This document shows, piece by piece, positions 45,213-58,273 of a stretch of 64,000 nt of DNA. A model generated the notes under the pieces. That model was not told where the DNA came from. It did not search any database and was given only the letters and a program-made list of their open reading frames with translations. The DNA lies in NCBI GenBank assembly GCA_964030475.1, contig CAXIPT010000001.1:4544804-4608803 (forward strand), read 5' to 3'. The stretch's first letter is position 1. Every line of letters starts with the position of its first letter. Source of the DNA: Tethya wilhelma. Lineage: Eukaryota > Porifera > Demospongiae > Tethyida > Tethyidae. Both the position numbers and the translations under genes were made by a program.

Positions 45213-48197
45213 ATGGAGACCGAGGCTGTATCGAGCAGTGATGTTGCTAAGTCAAACACGAAAGAAGGTAGGCTAGACTGTGTAGCGCTATCCCAGTGCA
45301 GTGTTGGTAGGTCTAAAAATTATAATTCAATATTCCCGGAATGCTGTGTAGGATAAAAGCAGCACATGTACCAATTTTTTTGTGTATATACCAAACTATT
45401 CAGCCTCTAGTAGAATTATAAAATCTATGTGTAGTGTGTTTTTCCCCGTGAGAAGGAATGCTAACTAGTGCAACAAGGAAAGATGCCCAGAAAAGAGCAT
45501 GGGAGCATGGCTAGGGGCACACACAATGACCATTGGAAAATTGCCTTCAAAGAATTTCATTAGCTGCGTAATCAGTGTACCCACAAGTTTATAAGGCTGC
45601 AGGATGGATAGTAACAGAATTTTGTTATGGCCCCATGAATATGATTAAGTGGTCTGTAGCTCCTGCGAGGAAGAGACTCTCCTCAGACTGGGTAGTCATA
45701 TTATATGTTTGGGCTGTGCATTTACCCCACTCTAAACAGATAAGACGACTGATAGTCAACTTTAAGCTACCTATGACTACTGTAGTCATGACCAACATAG
45801 CAACCTTTCATACTCAAACCAACACACACACATGCATATTGTATGCATACACAGTTATTAAAACCACACCTACAGATAGTACATCTTCAAGCAGCAGTAC
45901 ACTCACTCCCAACGGCCACAGCACTCAACTAATGGAATCAGATACGGAATTAAAACACGATTCATCAACTACTCAAGATCGAAACGATAAAAGTGAAGAG
46001 GATCGTACTACTGACGACACTGATGCAAGCTTGACCATTGATTTAACATCACCCCCTCCTCTGGCTCCACGCACTCAAGAGACAGATGACAAAGACTCCA
46101 AGTCTAATGGCACCAAGAACAACCAAGATGACAACAACAACAGCAATGATGATAATGATGATGATGATGATGGCCAGAACCATCCTCCCGAGTTAGTGGG
46201 TCAGGCAGCCGATGAACCTGTGTTACAGGACGAGAGAGAGACTGAAGCTGATGGCAAAGACCTAGAGAGAATGGAAACAGAGGCGCCTCTAGAATCAGAC
46301 CAGAACATGCCGGTTGATGAGGAGAAGAGAGTAGACGCTGATTCTCAGCCCAAAGTGTCCTCGACACCTCCGGCCTTGGTGGATACAGAGGCACTGGTTG
46401 AAGAGGAGCAGCCTCTGAAAGAGAAAGACACCACAGCATCTGACGCCTCTTTTTCACAGCCCCCTCCTCAGGACAGTCCATCCGCTGGTGATGTCAAACC
46501 GCCCGATCAAAGTGAGCATGTCCAGCAGATGGAAAGTGAAGATTTTCGGGATCAACGTGAGGAAAGCCCAAAGCTGGTCATCGATACCGATACCAACGAA
46601 CGTTCAAAGGAGAGAGAGCCCCCTTCAATCATCAAGCCTAACGAATCCTCGTTGGAAAAGTCCCAAGAGCTCTCAGAACGTAAGCCAGCTCCTCGCCTTC
46701 AAAGTTCAAGCAGTGATGAGATGGAAATTCAACTGGACTTACAAGACAATGAATTAAGTGATGACCCTACGTCTGACGAAGAAGACACTCGCCGTATACC
46801 TACATGTATATCAAACACAGATCACCAAAGAGCCTCCCACTTGCATACTATAGTACAATCAGCTTCATCGACATCCTCATCTGCGTATACACCCACTCAA
46901 GGACAGCAAACCTCAATGATCGCCACTAGTAGTTTCAAGCACCAGCACCACCCCCACTCCAGTATGCCTCTGTCTGCCCATCATCATATTGTGGACACCC
47001 CGAACAACAAGCATGGTAGCAGTGGCTCGCCAGCGATGGTGGCACTCACTCCTCACCGGGCCGACACACCGCAGTCGTCCGATGGTCACCAAGGAGGAGG
47101 GGACGGGGGAAGGGGGAGCAGAGCACCTAAAGATGTCTCTCCAAGTCATCGCATCCGACAGGTAGCTAAAGTGAAACAGTTCTTCAGCACTCTGCAGCAG
47201 TTTGGCAACAAGATGGGCAGTGAGGCGGCCGAGCAGGTCCAGGAGCTCATCTCAGCAGTGGTGGTGAGTGTTGTATTGTGTGAGTGTTTTTAATAGAGAG
47301 GTCACCTTTGGGAGTTTATTAGTCTGTGGTACTATAGTCTAGAGTGTGAAGAATCCAATTAATCTCTAATACATTTTGTGTGTTGAGTGTGTATCTTGCG
47401 ATCACTGAACAAGGTTTTGTGCCTGTTTTGAAAATAGTAGCCAGATTTAATTATTATAGAGCATAATTCCAAATAAAGTAATAAACAGCAACATGTTGTG
47501 TACTGTTTGGACAATAACAATGAAACCAAAATTAATTAAGAAAACTCTACATTGCTATCTTGCCTTGGTATTTGTATACGTGTGTGGGGGTTTTATTTTA
47601 TTTCAAAAACATCTTGATGTGAAGTGTATTCCCATTTCCCTCTATTTGTTTCTGTGAGTTTTGTGGACTTGAAGTTATTTAAGGAATCTGTAGTGGGCTG
47701 TGTTACTAATTTACTCCTAATTCATTCATTCATCGATTCATTCCAGAATGAAACAGCCACTGTTGAAGAGTTCCATCAAGAGGTACAGACAGTCACTAAC
47801 TTTCCTCTCAAAGACTTCATCATCCCTTTTCTCAGAGTAAGTGTTGCTGTTGCTGTTGTTGTGTGTGTGTATGTGTATGTGTCTGGATGATTGTGTGTCT
47901 GTGGGGGTGGGTGTTAATTCAGTGCATGCTCCCCAGGCCTGCTTGAGAACCCATGTGCTTTTGATGATATTCACAAGGTGTGAATGCTTATTAGGGGTGT
48001 GTGGTGTGGATATTCATTGAACCACTTCACTATCTGAGTGTGTTAATTTACTAGCCTACTATAGTTATCCTACCACATAAATGGACAGCATGTGACTGCT
48101 AATGAGTGACAGTGCACTTGATGCTTATTTTCAACTCCCTACACTACTCCATAGCTACAGGATGTAATTCTAGCCATATCCCTATTTATGTGTAGTG

Positions 48198-48243
<46 letters not shown>

Positions 48244-48755
48244 CTCTCTCTCTTAATAATCCTTAGCTAATTCATTCTTTGTTTGTGTTTATTCATTCTC
48301 ATTTGCTCCTGGTGGCCCTGGCTGTGGAGAGAACATGTCCTATTAATATGTAATACTAGTCACTCTAGCAAGAGGGAGAGAGAGAGAGAGAGTGAGCGGT
48401 CAAGAGGCTACTTGATGTGGTGTTTGTTGTACATTCAATACACTCTCTGTGTTGCTAACTGTGTCACATTAATTTAGTGTAACCAAATTGCACACTTCCT
48501 TGTTAATTGCTCTTGTGTTTAATATTGTGTTCCTTTAGTGAGTGCCCTAAAAGGCAAGCTAGCTTACAGTGCTCCACAGGGAGGTTAACACAGAGATAGC
48601 TGGCTGGCTCACTAGTAGCTTTACTCATTCAGACTAATATCAATATGGAAATTTCAGTTGTGTGGTAAAATAAATAGTAGAACTACAATTCTCTCCTTCT
48701 GCTTCTCTTCCTCTCATTCTGACAGACATAGACGTGTTGAGCAACTATAGTCCTG

Positions 48756-48809
<54 letters not shown>

Positions 48810-49155
48810 TGCTTGTAGTCTGTCTGTTAGACCTTGATCTTCAGTCATAGATATGTTGGTACCACAGCTAGACAGTTCTCTAATTCATTATGATGTAGTT
48901 ATATAGGCAGCTTACTGGAGTTAGTTTTGTAGTCACTGATTGTCTGCTGGATTTTGTGTTAATATATTGTAAGGTTGTCTAGCAGAGCTCCAGTTCAAAG
49001 CTCATTTGATTTGTGGAGTCAGCTAGCCAGCTAATTCAGGAACCTGGTTTGATTTTATAAGTGCATGCATAATGTACTCTTCCTGTAGTATTGCCTAGCA
49101 ACTTCAACCAAAGCAAGCTATGGTGAATGGGTTGTGTTTAGATTGACAAACCATC

Positions 49156-49190
<35 letters not shown>

Positions 49191-50317
49191 TGTGTGTGTG
49201 CGTGTGTGCGTGCGTGCGTGCGTGCAAGCGTGTGTGTGTTAGCTGACTTGTCCAATTAGCATACATACATACAGGTAGGTAGTAAAGGTGTCAAATAGTT
49301 GCCTTTTGTAAAGAACACTGACTCATTTGGCTTCCTGCCTTGATTAAATGTCAATCACATGAAGTGTGGTCCATGGACCATTAGCAGATCTTTTGTGTGA
49401 CTTGTTGTTAAAACAATGGTTGCATGTTAATGTCTTCACAATCAAATTGTTTCTCTTCTCTTCCCCAGGATAATCTCGGCTATCTTCGTGCTGAGCTGAA
49501 GGAGTCTTCTAACGCTCTCTCGGACATTCTAGGTGACAATACCCCCATTCCCAACACCATTGGGTTAACCCCTCAATTAGTGGACGATGATCTCCCCGTG
49601 TTACCCTCCTCGAGTAAATCTAGTGCTTCTCTTCGTGTTGTCAGCAGCAGTGTCATCTCCCATGGCCAGGGCGCCAGTAGTGGGGGGTCAAAGTCCACCA
49701 GCTCGTCATCAGCAAAGCACACCACTCACGGAGCCTCTTCCTCTACCAGCCACCGTCAAACCACGCCCCCTTCTCATCATGGACATGCCTCTCACTCCAT
49801 TGGTGGAAGTCACATGGACCTGGACGGTGGGTTTGACGGGGGGCCATCCATGTATCCCGCCAATGGGAACAACCACGGTCTGGGCAGGAAGAGGTCAAGA
49901 GGGTCTCTAATGGAAAGACCCACACTGTGAGTTTCACTGTAGTCTATCAGGCTGGTCTCGACTTGAGGGCCCAGCTCGATAGGACTAGTTTCAATGAGAT
50001 ATTCTAGTACTGATAGAACTTCTGTCAACTCACGCTAGTGCCTGTTGTTGATGGAGAAGTCAATGAAAATGTAGTGGAATATTGTCAGTGACACCCGTTG
50101 GTTCCGTCATGAGTGAACTCGGTAGTGTCAACATTGGTGTGTGTGTATAGCTACTATTAGTAGTACGACTATACTCTGGTATTGTACACATCTCCTCATT
50201 ATTATTTACTATTTCTCGTTGCTTCCTCAAAAAACCCATCAATTATCTGTCTCTGCCGTGTCTCAGGTGGGACTAGTTGTACTATTCCCGTCGTGTCTTA
50301 CTCTCTACCAAGGCATC

Positions 50318-50363
<46 letters not shown>

Positions 50364-51126
50364 GAGGTACATGGAGAAGTACTCATGCCTATAGTTTCAT
50401 CTCTTGTGTCTTACCATTCTCCGTCTGTTGAACTCGTGTATGCATTATTATCTCGAAACAACCTTGTGACCTTGATTGCTGTAGTTTGCATGTGTCACGT
50501 AAAGTGCACTCCACACGTAAATCACCTTAAATCTATTTATGTCAAGTGTAGCTGGGAAAATTTCTCTCTTTCAAACGATCAGTGTTTGTATACTGTGCGT
50601 GTTCTAGCAATTGCACAACTTGTGTAGAAGAAATCCTTATTCTAAAACCATTTTCTTCACTTGTGCAATCTACTTCATGTGATGCATGTGCCCAGTATTT
50701 CCAAGGACAAGAATTGATGCGTTGCTCATGCTCACCTCATTTCATGCTTGCATGCCACTAGTATAAATACAATCACACTTGCTTATGCCAGTATTGATCA
50801 GTGCTACTCTGTGTAGACTGTTGTCTTGTTGACTTATGACACTTCTAGTTCCGGCCCCTTTGACTGTGTGCTTGCTCTATTGGTGTGCATGGTGTTTTCA
50901 GAGGCTTTTGGTATTTTGTCGCTGGATGCTTTGGCTGATGTTTGGTTCCTTCTGTTTGTTGGTCATGTTTGATGTTTTCATGAAAAGATTAAAGACACAC
51001 TCAGTGTCTTGGCAATTTCAAATGCTCTGGACATCCCAGCTGTGTGTTTGTTATGATTTGGATGGGCAAGCGATTGATTCTCTTTATCTACCAGGTGTAG
51101 TGTCATACTTGCCTCATCCGTAGTAG

Positions 51127-51208
<82 letters not shown>

Positions 51209-51209
51209 N

Positions 51210-51278
<69 letters not shown>

Positions 51279-53762
51279 AAACATGTTACTTGTAGCACTC
51301 TCGGGAAGTGTAGTGTTGACTTTGCTAGACTGCATTGATTTTTCAGTGGTGATTGTATGAATTAGCACAATCATGATTGTGTCTGATTGTCTTTTCTCTT
51401 GTTGGAAGAGACTTTTTCTGTCCATTGTAATTACCGTATAGCGGGAAATTTTCGGGGGTGTAAATTTTCGTGAAAAGCCTAGACCGTGCTTCAGAAGAAA
51501 ATATTCGTGGTTTTAATTTTCGTGACTTAAGTATCTCCAACTTACAGCGCTTGAAGGTCTTGTGACAGTTTATCTGCTTTGGTATACATGTAGAATACTA
51601 TTCTAGCTAGATACTAGCTATTTAGACTGCAAACTTCTTGAAAAGACGGGCAAGAAACAGAGAACTGAAGTCTTTGACAGCGTGCATGTGGCGAGTATCA
51701 TGACCTTTGACCTCAGAAAAAATTTTCGCGGGAGGGAAAATTTCGTGACTCAGGGGTTAGTCACGAAAATAACGAAAATTTGCACCCCACGGAAATTTCC
51801 CGCTATACGGTATGTACTCAACTGAGTCAGTTGCTTCATGTACATGCTGCGTTATATAAACTCTCTGTCTCACACATATACACTCTTTTCTTGTAGCTCG
51901 TCGGAAAAGGAGATTCAAACGATCAGTTCAGATAAGGTGAGTGAGCCTGTGTGTTTATGTTTCCGTTGTGTTGGTGTGTGTGTGTGTGTGTTCACGTGGC
52001 TAACAGGCTTTTTGTTGCTCTTTGTTTGACTCGACAACTCACATGTGTTTGCTTAGAGCAGTAAATAGCACACTCTGTTTTCAAAAGTAGCACATTACTC
52101 ATGCCCATCAAGCTATTAAGTTTTTTTTTTGTGTTATTAACTTTCTATATTTAGCCTACTAAGTATAGAACTCTGTTAGCACCTTGTTACACTGGAGCAC
52201 ACTGAATGGTACAGAGTGTGTCCAGGCAGATTAATACACCCACATGATGGCTCTTGGAGAATTTTTTCCCCTAAACCTTTGCTTTTTTTTTTCTACAGTT
52301 GCTCTTCTCATTAAGAGACAATTTGGCTGACATTTAGAATTATATTGGTTTAAGTCAAGCAATTTAGTGTGGTTGTCATTCTCTCTCTCTCTCTCAGTCA
52401 CACACCTCCTACCTCTCCAAACGGCCAAGACATGATGATTCTGATAGCACTACCATCATCACGTCCAACCCCAGGGAGCGTCACATGGGTGCCCTCCCTC
52501 CGGCCTATCCCCAACCTCCACCCACTCATCCTCTCACAACCACACCCACCTCGGCTGCACAATCACTGGGTGATAGCAGTGGATATGCCACGCCCCTCTC
52601 ATCTGGAGGAGGATCCATGAAACTGAAGGCTCTCAATGATGACTGGGGACATGTTCAAATGGTAATGTTTACCATAATAATTATAGTGTTTTCAGATGTA
52701 TTATAGTTGAGGTTACCATTTTATTGCTTAACTTAGATGAGTATCTAGAGATTCTCCTCTGTTGTCCATACACTGAGACCACCAAGTCACTCTAGTGTAT
52801 TTGTTCCTTATACACAGATGCTGAATAGTATTCAAGGGATGGTTGATCGCACAAGACAGGCCATGGCTGTCCTCAAGGAGAGAATCAACGTCACTCACTT
52901 GGAGATGGAGAGGCAAGAGGTACTGTCTGCACGGTCTGCTGTTGCTGCACCTACGTGACCTGGTTACCTACTTGTTCCCTGTAGTAGTACCCTCGATGTC
53001 ATGCAATGTGTACTCACACACGCACTCACACGTCTAAACACACAGATGGATGTTGAGAATATGGTGCAGCAACATGTGAAAGAAGCGTTGGACAAAGCAA
53101 GGAAACAAGCGACTGAAGAGAAGAATCGTCTGTTGATGGATGCCAGCAAACAGCTGAGAGAGACGGTGGCCTCAGTGAAGAGTGAGGTGGAGACCAGAAT
53201 GGCCCAGGCACAGACCTTTGCAGTCCAAGAGGCCCTCAAGGAGGCCAATGTGCAGACCAACTCAAAAGAGGTATCGGGAGTAATGCGTTTAAAGTCCATC
53301 TGGGTTGAGAATGCTGGTAGATAACTTTATTATTCAAAATTCTAAATGCCATTGGAGTGCACTTGTTCTCCCTGTTCTTTTGGTTGCTTTTCCAGCTTCC
53401 TATGCCTTACCAGTCAAAAGTTAGTTGTATGTCTCATGAGAAAAGCATGGACCATATGATTGTACGTATTAAATTATCAATGTTGTGAATCTCATTATCA
53501 ACCACTTGTTTAACTTCTGGCGGTGTTCTCAACCAGTTCAATTTTAGTATCCTTAATTAATGTGAAAGTGAATTGTTCTACTGGTAGTACATAATACTAT
53601 GTGTTGTGGTTTTTGTTGTTGTTTCCCTTTCAGAACTGTTGGAATTGTGGTCGACGTGCGACTGAGACTTGTAGTGGTTGTAATAAGGCACGCTACTGTG
53701 GGACATTCTGCCAACACAAGGACTGGGCTAATCACATGCACCACTGTGCCTCAGGATTACAT

Positions 53763-53799
<37 letters not shown>

Positions 53800-54122
53800 C
53801 ATTGCCTAGCAACCAAAGTTTTTATAGTTGCACCCCCTTGTTACTTTGCTTTACTTTGCTAACTGTATTATTGTTTGCAGCCCAGGGGAGCAGTACCGAT
53901 GAGCATTACAGTGAGCGTTCCCATCACCCCCAGGCCATCACAGCCCCTGACCAGGCCACTATCAGCCAACAGCCAGTCAGGGCCGTCAAATTGCCCCAAG
54001 GTATCACCCCAGTGCCGGTCAACATGGTTGCAGGGAATGAGCTGGGGTTGAGGATGGTCCCAGCACGAATCCCTCACAGTCACACTGACATAGCAGTCAC
54101 CATTAAGACAGAGAAGACATGA
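45213..54122 (+). CDS. ETO/MTG/Nervy family transcriptional corepressor (RUNX1T1/CBFA2T-like)
   Basis: Ten coding exons with consistent phases: 45213-45267, 45876-47263, 47747-47836, 49469-49926, 51897-51936, 52398-52661, 52818-52919, 53046-53270, 53634-53763 and 53881-54122. They give about 997 aa. These proteins bridge DNA-bound factors to histone deacetylase complexes. All four Nervy homology regions are present in order: NHR1/TAFH ([15 protein letters not shown] to [13 protein letters not shown], residues about 441-511), NHR2 oligomerisation helix ([19 protein letters not shown], about 757-799), NHR3 coiled coil (about 800-874), and the NHR4 MYND zinc finger with [16 protein letters not shown] and [14 protein letters not shown] (about 875-917). 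The roughly 420-aa acidic, Ser/Pro-rich N-terminus is much longer than in vertebrates. Introns of 1.6 and 2 kb are large for the window and rich in GT microsatellites. Confidence 0.93.
48201..48240. repeat. (CT)n microsatellite in MTG intron 3
   Basis: About 20 CT units, with a shorter CT tract following. Confidence 0.95.
48760..48806. repeat. (GT)n microsatellite in MTG intron 3
   Basis: About 23 GT units. A second GT/GC-interrupted array is at about 49160-49240 in the same intron. Confidence 0.95.
50320..50361. repeat. (GT)n microsatellite in MTG intron 4
   Basis: About 20 GT units, sense-strand GT. Confidence 0.95.
51129..51276. repeat. Long (GT)n microsatellite with an ambiguous base
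   Basis: About 74 GT units, the longest array in the window, with an N at 51209. The N suggests a sequencing or assembly join, so the true length is unknown. Confidence 0.95.
51434..51810. mobile_element. 377-bp MITE with CCGTATAGCGGG ends in MTG intron 4
   Basis: The left end CCGTATAGCGGGAAATTT and the right end AAATTTCCCGCTATACGG are inverted, with similarity extending about 40 bp inward through AAATTTTCGTG. It is flanked by TA on both sides, which is consistent with a TA target-site duplication. No ORF. Confidence 0.85.
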
Positions 54123-54745
54123 TGTTTGTACCTTTGGAGAGTATTTTTTTTTCGAATTTGCTTATTATATCATGCAGTATAGAAACCCACCAGTAGTGAA
54201 ATCACTAATTCTAGAGTACATGTGTAACCAAAGAAACACTTCTCTTCTTTTTTTTTTTCTTTTTTTTTGTATATTTCATTGGTAAGTTCTTTTTCCCCCT
54301 TCTTCTCTGCTCTAAGTATAAAAGGATCATTGCATGCATTAAAGAAACTGCTTTGTATAATAATATACTGTTTGCAGCTGTTTCTACTCATGCAGTGCTA
54401 TGATCATGACATGAGGCAGATATATACGTGTATAATAATATCTTATGACTTGGCAAAATTTACATATTGTTATTAAGTTTTATATTATTTTTGGTGAATC
54501 GAATCCTTTAATTTTTCCTTTCAACCATACAATGCAGAATAAGAGAATTTTTGTGTTTGTTTGTTTGTTTGTAATACCCTTTCTGCTTATTTATTTATTG
54601 AGTGTTTGTACCCAATAACAATAATATTTTTCATGTTAAAAATTATATATTTGCATGAAAAACAATGTTGAGACTATAATAACATACAGAACAGTCACAA
54701 TGTCATGCATTATTGTGCACAACATGTGAGCCATGCAACTAGACA
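54123..54745. other. MTG 3' UTR and start of the duplicated MVD 3' region
   Basis: Begins with AT- and T-rich sequence. From 54270 onward it belongs to the 1549-bp tandem duplication and is therefore also the sequence 3' of MVD at 55819-56294. No coding region was seen. Confidence 0.5.
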
Positions 54746-55818
54746 TCATAATCTTCTTGGTAAACCATCTTTACCTAATAAGCAGTTCTGTTCATCAGAA
54801 TGCAGCAGTTGTGGCCCTTCTCCAGCCTGCAATAACAACAGTTAGTCATTAAGTTCAGCTGCCATGGCATGATTTATGGTGCCTTGTGTATAGCTAATTT
54901 AGCTAGTCTAGACCCTCAATCCTCTTACGACTCTCTTTCTCTGCGTGTGTAGTAGGAGGAGGGTCTCGGCTCACTATGTGAGGGCTCGAGAATATAGAGG
55001 ACCTGGTATGTTGTCAGTGAAACGGATGTACCTTTGTGTGAATGATATACTGAAGTGATCCTGGTATGGCATCCAATTGTAGCTCTTCCTTGATAGACTT
55101 GACAGTGGAAGACATACAGAATCACATAATCATAGTAAATAGAGTATAAAAGACAAATAGCATTACTTGCTATACCTCTTCAACTGGGTTAAGTTTTCTG
55201 GAGGCAGACAGTCCTTTGAAGTAGGCACTATCAGACACATTAACAAGGAGAGTGACATGCAGCAGCAGACTAACTTTATTAAAGAGAACTCACCTAGTCT
55301 CATTTACAGGTGGAAAGTAATGGTTGATGCAGTCTAGTAGCTGGGGAACATCCTTGGCCAGGACATACAAAACTGAATTTGGACCAGCATCAAATGTATA
55401 AGCAACCTACACATATAGCAGTCCAGAAAAATTGTGTGAGGTATTTTGTTATAATACAGCTAGCACTGGCACAGCTGAACACTATACCTTGATTTGTTTG
55501 TGCATTTTATTGTACCGAGTGACAAACTGAATGATTCTTCGAGATACATCATTGAGATAGAAAATGGGAGGATAGGTGTCCAGGCATACAGCATGGAATT
55601 GATTGCTCTCCTGGAAACAAAACAACCACACAAATATTTCACATTTTACATATGCCCACTGTATATTTCAGTATCACACAGAATGTACCTGCATAGTTAT
55701 TTTAGCAAAGGTTTCAAAATCGTGCTGCAAAATGGCCTGTTCCATCTGCTTCATTCGAGATGGGACAATGACATCAGCTCTGTGCTGAATCAGCGAACTG
55801 GTCAGTACAGTGGTTTAG
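54270..55818 (-). repeat. MVD tandem duplication, unit A (distal, truncated copy)
   Basis: Direct repeat of 55819-57367 with a 1549-bp offset. It differs by a few substitutions and a 6-bp indel. The junction at about 55817 cuts an MVD exon. Confidence 0.95.
54746..55818 (-). pseudogene. Orphan 3' half of MVD (duplicated C-terminal exons)
   Basis: Repeats the last MVD exons: the truncated exon containing [14 protein letters not shown], then the exons with [33 protein letters not shown] and [12 protein letters not shown], and a terminal exon ending [11 protein letters not shown] at 54746. The first exon is broken by the duplication junction and has no acceptor of its own. The exons remain open, so they could serve as an alternative 3' end, but the gene is complete without them. 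Confidence 0.75.
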
Positions 55819-57367
55819 TATATTTCATTGGTAAGTTCTTTTTCCCCCTTCTTCTCTGCTCTAAGTATAAAAGGATCATTGCATGCATTAAAGAAACTGC
55901 TTTGTATAATAATATACTGTTTGCAGCTGTTTCTACTCATGCAGTGCTATGATCATGACATGAGGCAGATATATATGTGTATAATAATATCTTATGACTT
56001 GGCAAAATTTACATATTGTTATTAAGTTTTATATTATTTTTGGTGAATCGAATCCTTTAATTTTTCCTTTCAACCATACAATGCAGAATAAGAGAATTTT
56101 TGTGTTTGTTTGTTTGTTTGTAATACCCTTTCTGCTTATTTATTTATTGAGTGTTTGTACCCAATAACAATAATATTTTTCATGTTAAAAATTATATATT
56201 TGCATGAAAAACAATGTTGAGACTATAATAACATACAGAACAGTCACAATGTCATGCATTATTGTGCACAACATGTGAGCCATGCAACTAGACATCATAA
56301 TCTTCTTGGTAAACCATCTTTACCTAATAAGCAGTTCTGTTCATCAGAATGCAGCAGTTGTGGCCCTTCTCCAGCCTGCAATAACAACAGTAACTGTTAG
56401 TCATTAAGTTCAGCTGCCATGGCATGATTTATGGTGCCTTGTGTATAGCTAATTTAGCTAGTCTAGACCCTCATCCTCTTATGACTCTCTTTCTCTGCGT
56501 GTGTAGTAGGAGGAGGGTCTCGGCTCACTATGTGAGGGCTCGAGAATATAGAGGACCTGGTATGTTGTCAGTGAAACGGATGTACCTTTGTGTGAATGAT
56601 ATACTGAAGTGATCCTGGTATGGCATCCAACTGTAGCTCTTCCTTGATAGACTTGACAGTGGAAGACATACAGAATCACATAATCATAGTAAATAGAGTA
56701 TAAAAGACAAATAGCATTACTTGCTATACCTCTTCAACTGGGTTAAGTTTTCTGGAGGCAGACAGTCCTTTGAAGTAGGCACTATCAGACACATTAACAA
56801 GGAGAGTGACATGCAGCAGCAGACTAACTTTATTAAAGAGAACTCACCTAGTCTCATTTACAGGTGGAAAGTAATGGTTGATGCAGTCTAGTAGCTGGGG
56901 AACATCCTTGGCCAGGACATACAAAACTGAATTTGGACCAGCATCAAATGTATAAGCAACCTACACATATAGCAGTCCAGAAAAATTGTGTGAGGTATTT
57001 TGTTATAATACAGCTAGCACTGGCACAGCTGAACACTATACCTTGATTTGTTTGTGCATTTTATTGTACCGAGTGACAAACTGAATGATTCTTCGAGATA
57101 CATCATTCAGATAGAAAATGGGAGGATAGGTGTCCAGGCATACAGCATGGAATTGATTGCTCTCCTGGAAACAAAACAACCACATAAATATTTCACATTT
57201 TACATATGCCCACTGTATATTTCAGTATCACACAGAATGTACCTGCATAGTTATTTTAGCAAAGGTTTCAAAATCGTGCTGCAAAATGGCCTGTTCCATC
57301 TGCTTCATTCGAGATGGGACAATGACATCAGCTCTGTGCTGAATCAGTGAACTGGTCAGTACAGTGG
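55819..57367 (-). repeat. MVD tandem duplication, unit B (copy joined to the intact gene)
   Basis: Second copy of the 1549-bp unit. It carries the terminal MVD exons in continuity with the upstream exons. Confidence 0.95.
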
Positions 57368-58236
57368 TTTGCATGCCTGATGTACTGCTAACAGACTTCT
57401 TTTCACCACTCACTACCAAAACCAGCACCTCTAACTCAGGCCAGTGAGACGCAGGAGCTACCTGATGAACATTTATAAACACATTACTTTCACAAGCTTT
57501 ATCAGAAGAACATAATATACAAAATTATCGTTGCTAGGGTTCATAAAAATTTACTAACCCCTAAGCTCTCTCAATCTCTCCTTCTACATATCTTTTCATT
57601 CTCTCACACCATTGGAAAAGAGTCCTAGGAATGAGACTAGCAGTTAATACTAACCTGTACAGCAATGCTATCCTTTCCATCTGTTCTTTCTCCTTTTTCC
57701 CACTTGACAAATCCTCCATAAACACTTCTACAAGCACTACCAGATCCTTGCCTAACAATAACACACATCCATGGCAATAAATTAAATTACTACAACGTGA
57801 ATATTAAATCATAAATTATATTTTCTATATTATTATGATAGAATGCAAAGCACCCATACATACCTTGCAATTGTAGAAATATCTCCCTGGACATCATAGA
57901 GCTTTGAAAGAGCAAACACTGGAAGGGCATCCACAAAAATTAATATATACTCTAGTAAATATTGATAGTCTAGTTGACTAAGTCTATACATATACCAAGG
58001 CATGCATATCCTGCAGCTGATGAGGCCAGTCCTGCTGCCGTTGGAAAGTTATTCTTAGAACAGATGTGTACATAGCCTTTGCAAGTGGAGTCAGGATGTT
58101 GCTCTTTAGATATCCTCCTTACTACAGTTGAGGAAACACTGTAAAATTATGTCTGTCAATGAATTTATGTAGTGACATAGCTTATACCTTCTTCTAAACA
58201 CTTTTGCAGTCTTGGATTGCTAATCGATTCTTCCCT

Positions 58237-58273
<37 letters not shown>

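Noticed and set aside
46104..46481. His-rich minus-strand ORF opposite the MTG N-terminal exon
   Set aside because: It is antisense to a well-supported coding exon; the His run is the complement of the GAT repeat encoding Asp.
50978..51425. Thr-His or Cys-Val repeat proteins at 51114-51425
   Set aside because: They are products of the (GT)n/(CA)n array and include an N; not coding.
55494..55952. Plus-strand ORFs 55494-55952 and 57048-57350 as a gene pair
   Set aside because: They are antisense to the duplicated MVD exons; their similarity is explained by the tandem duplication.
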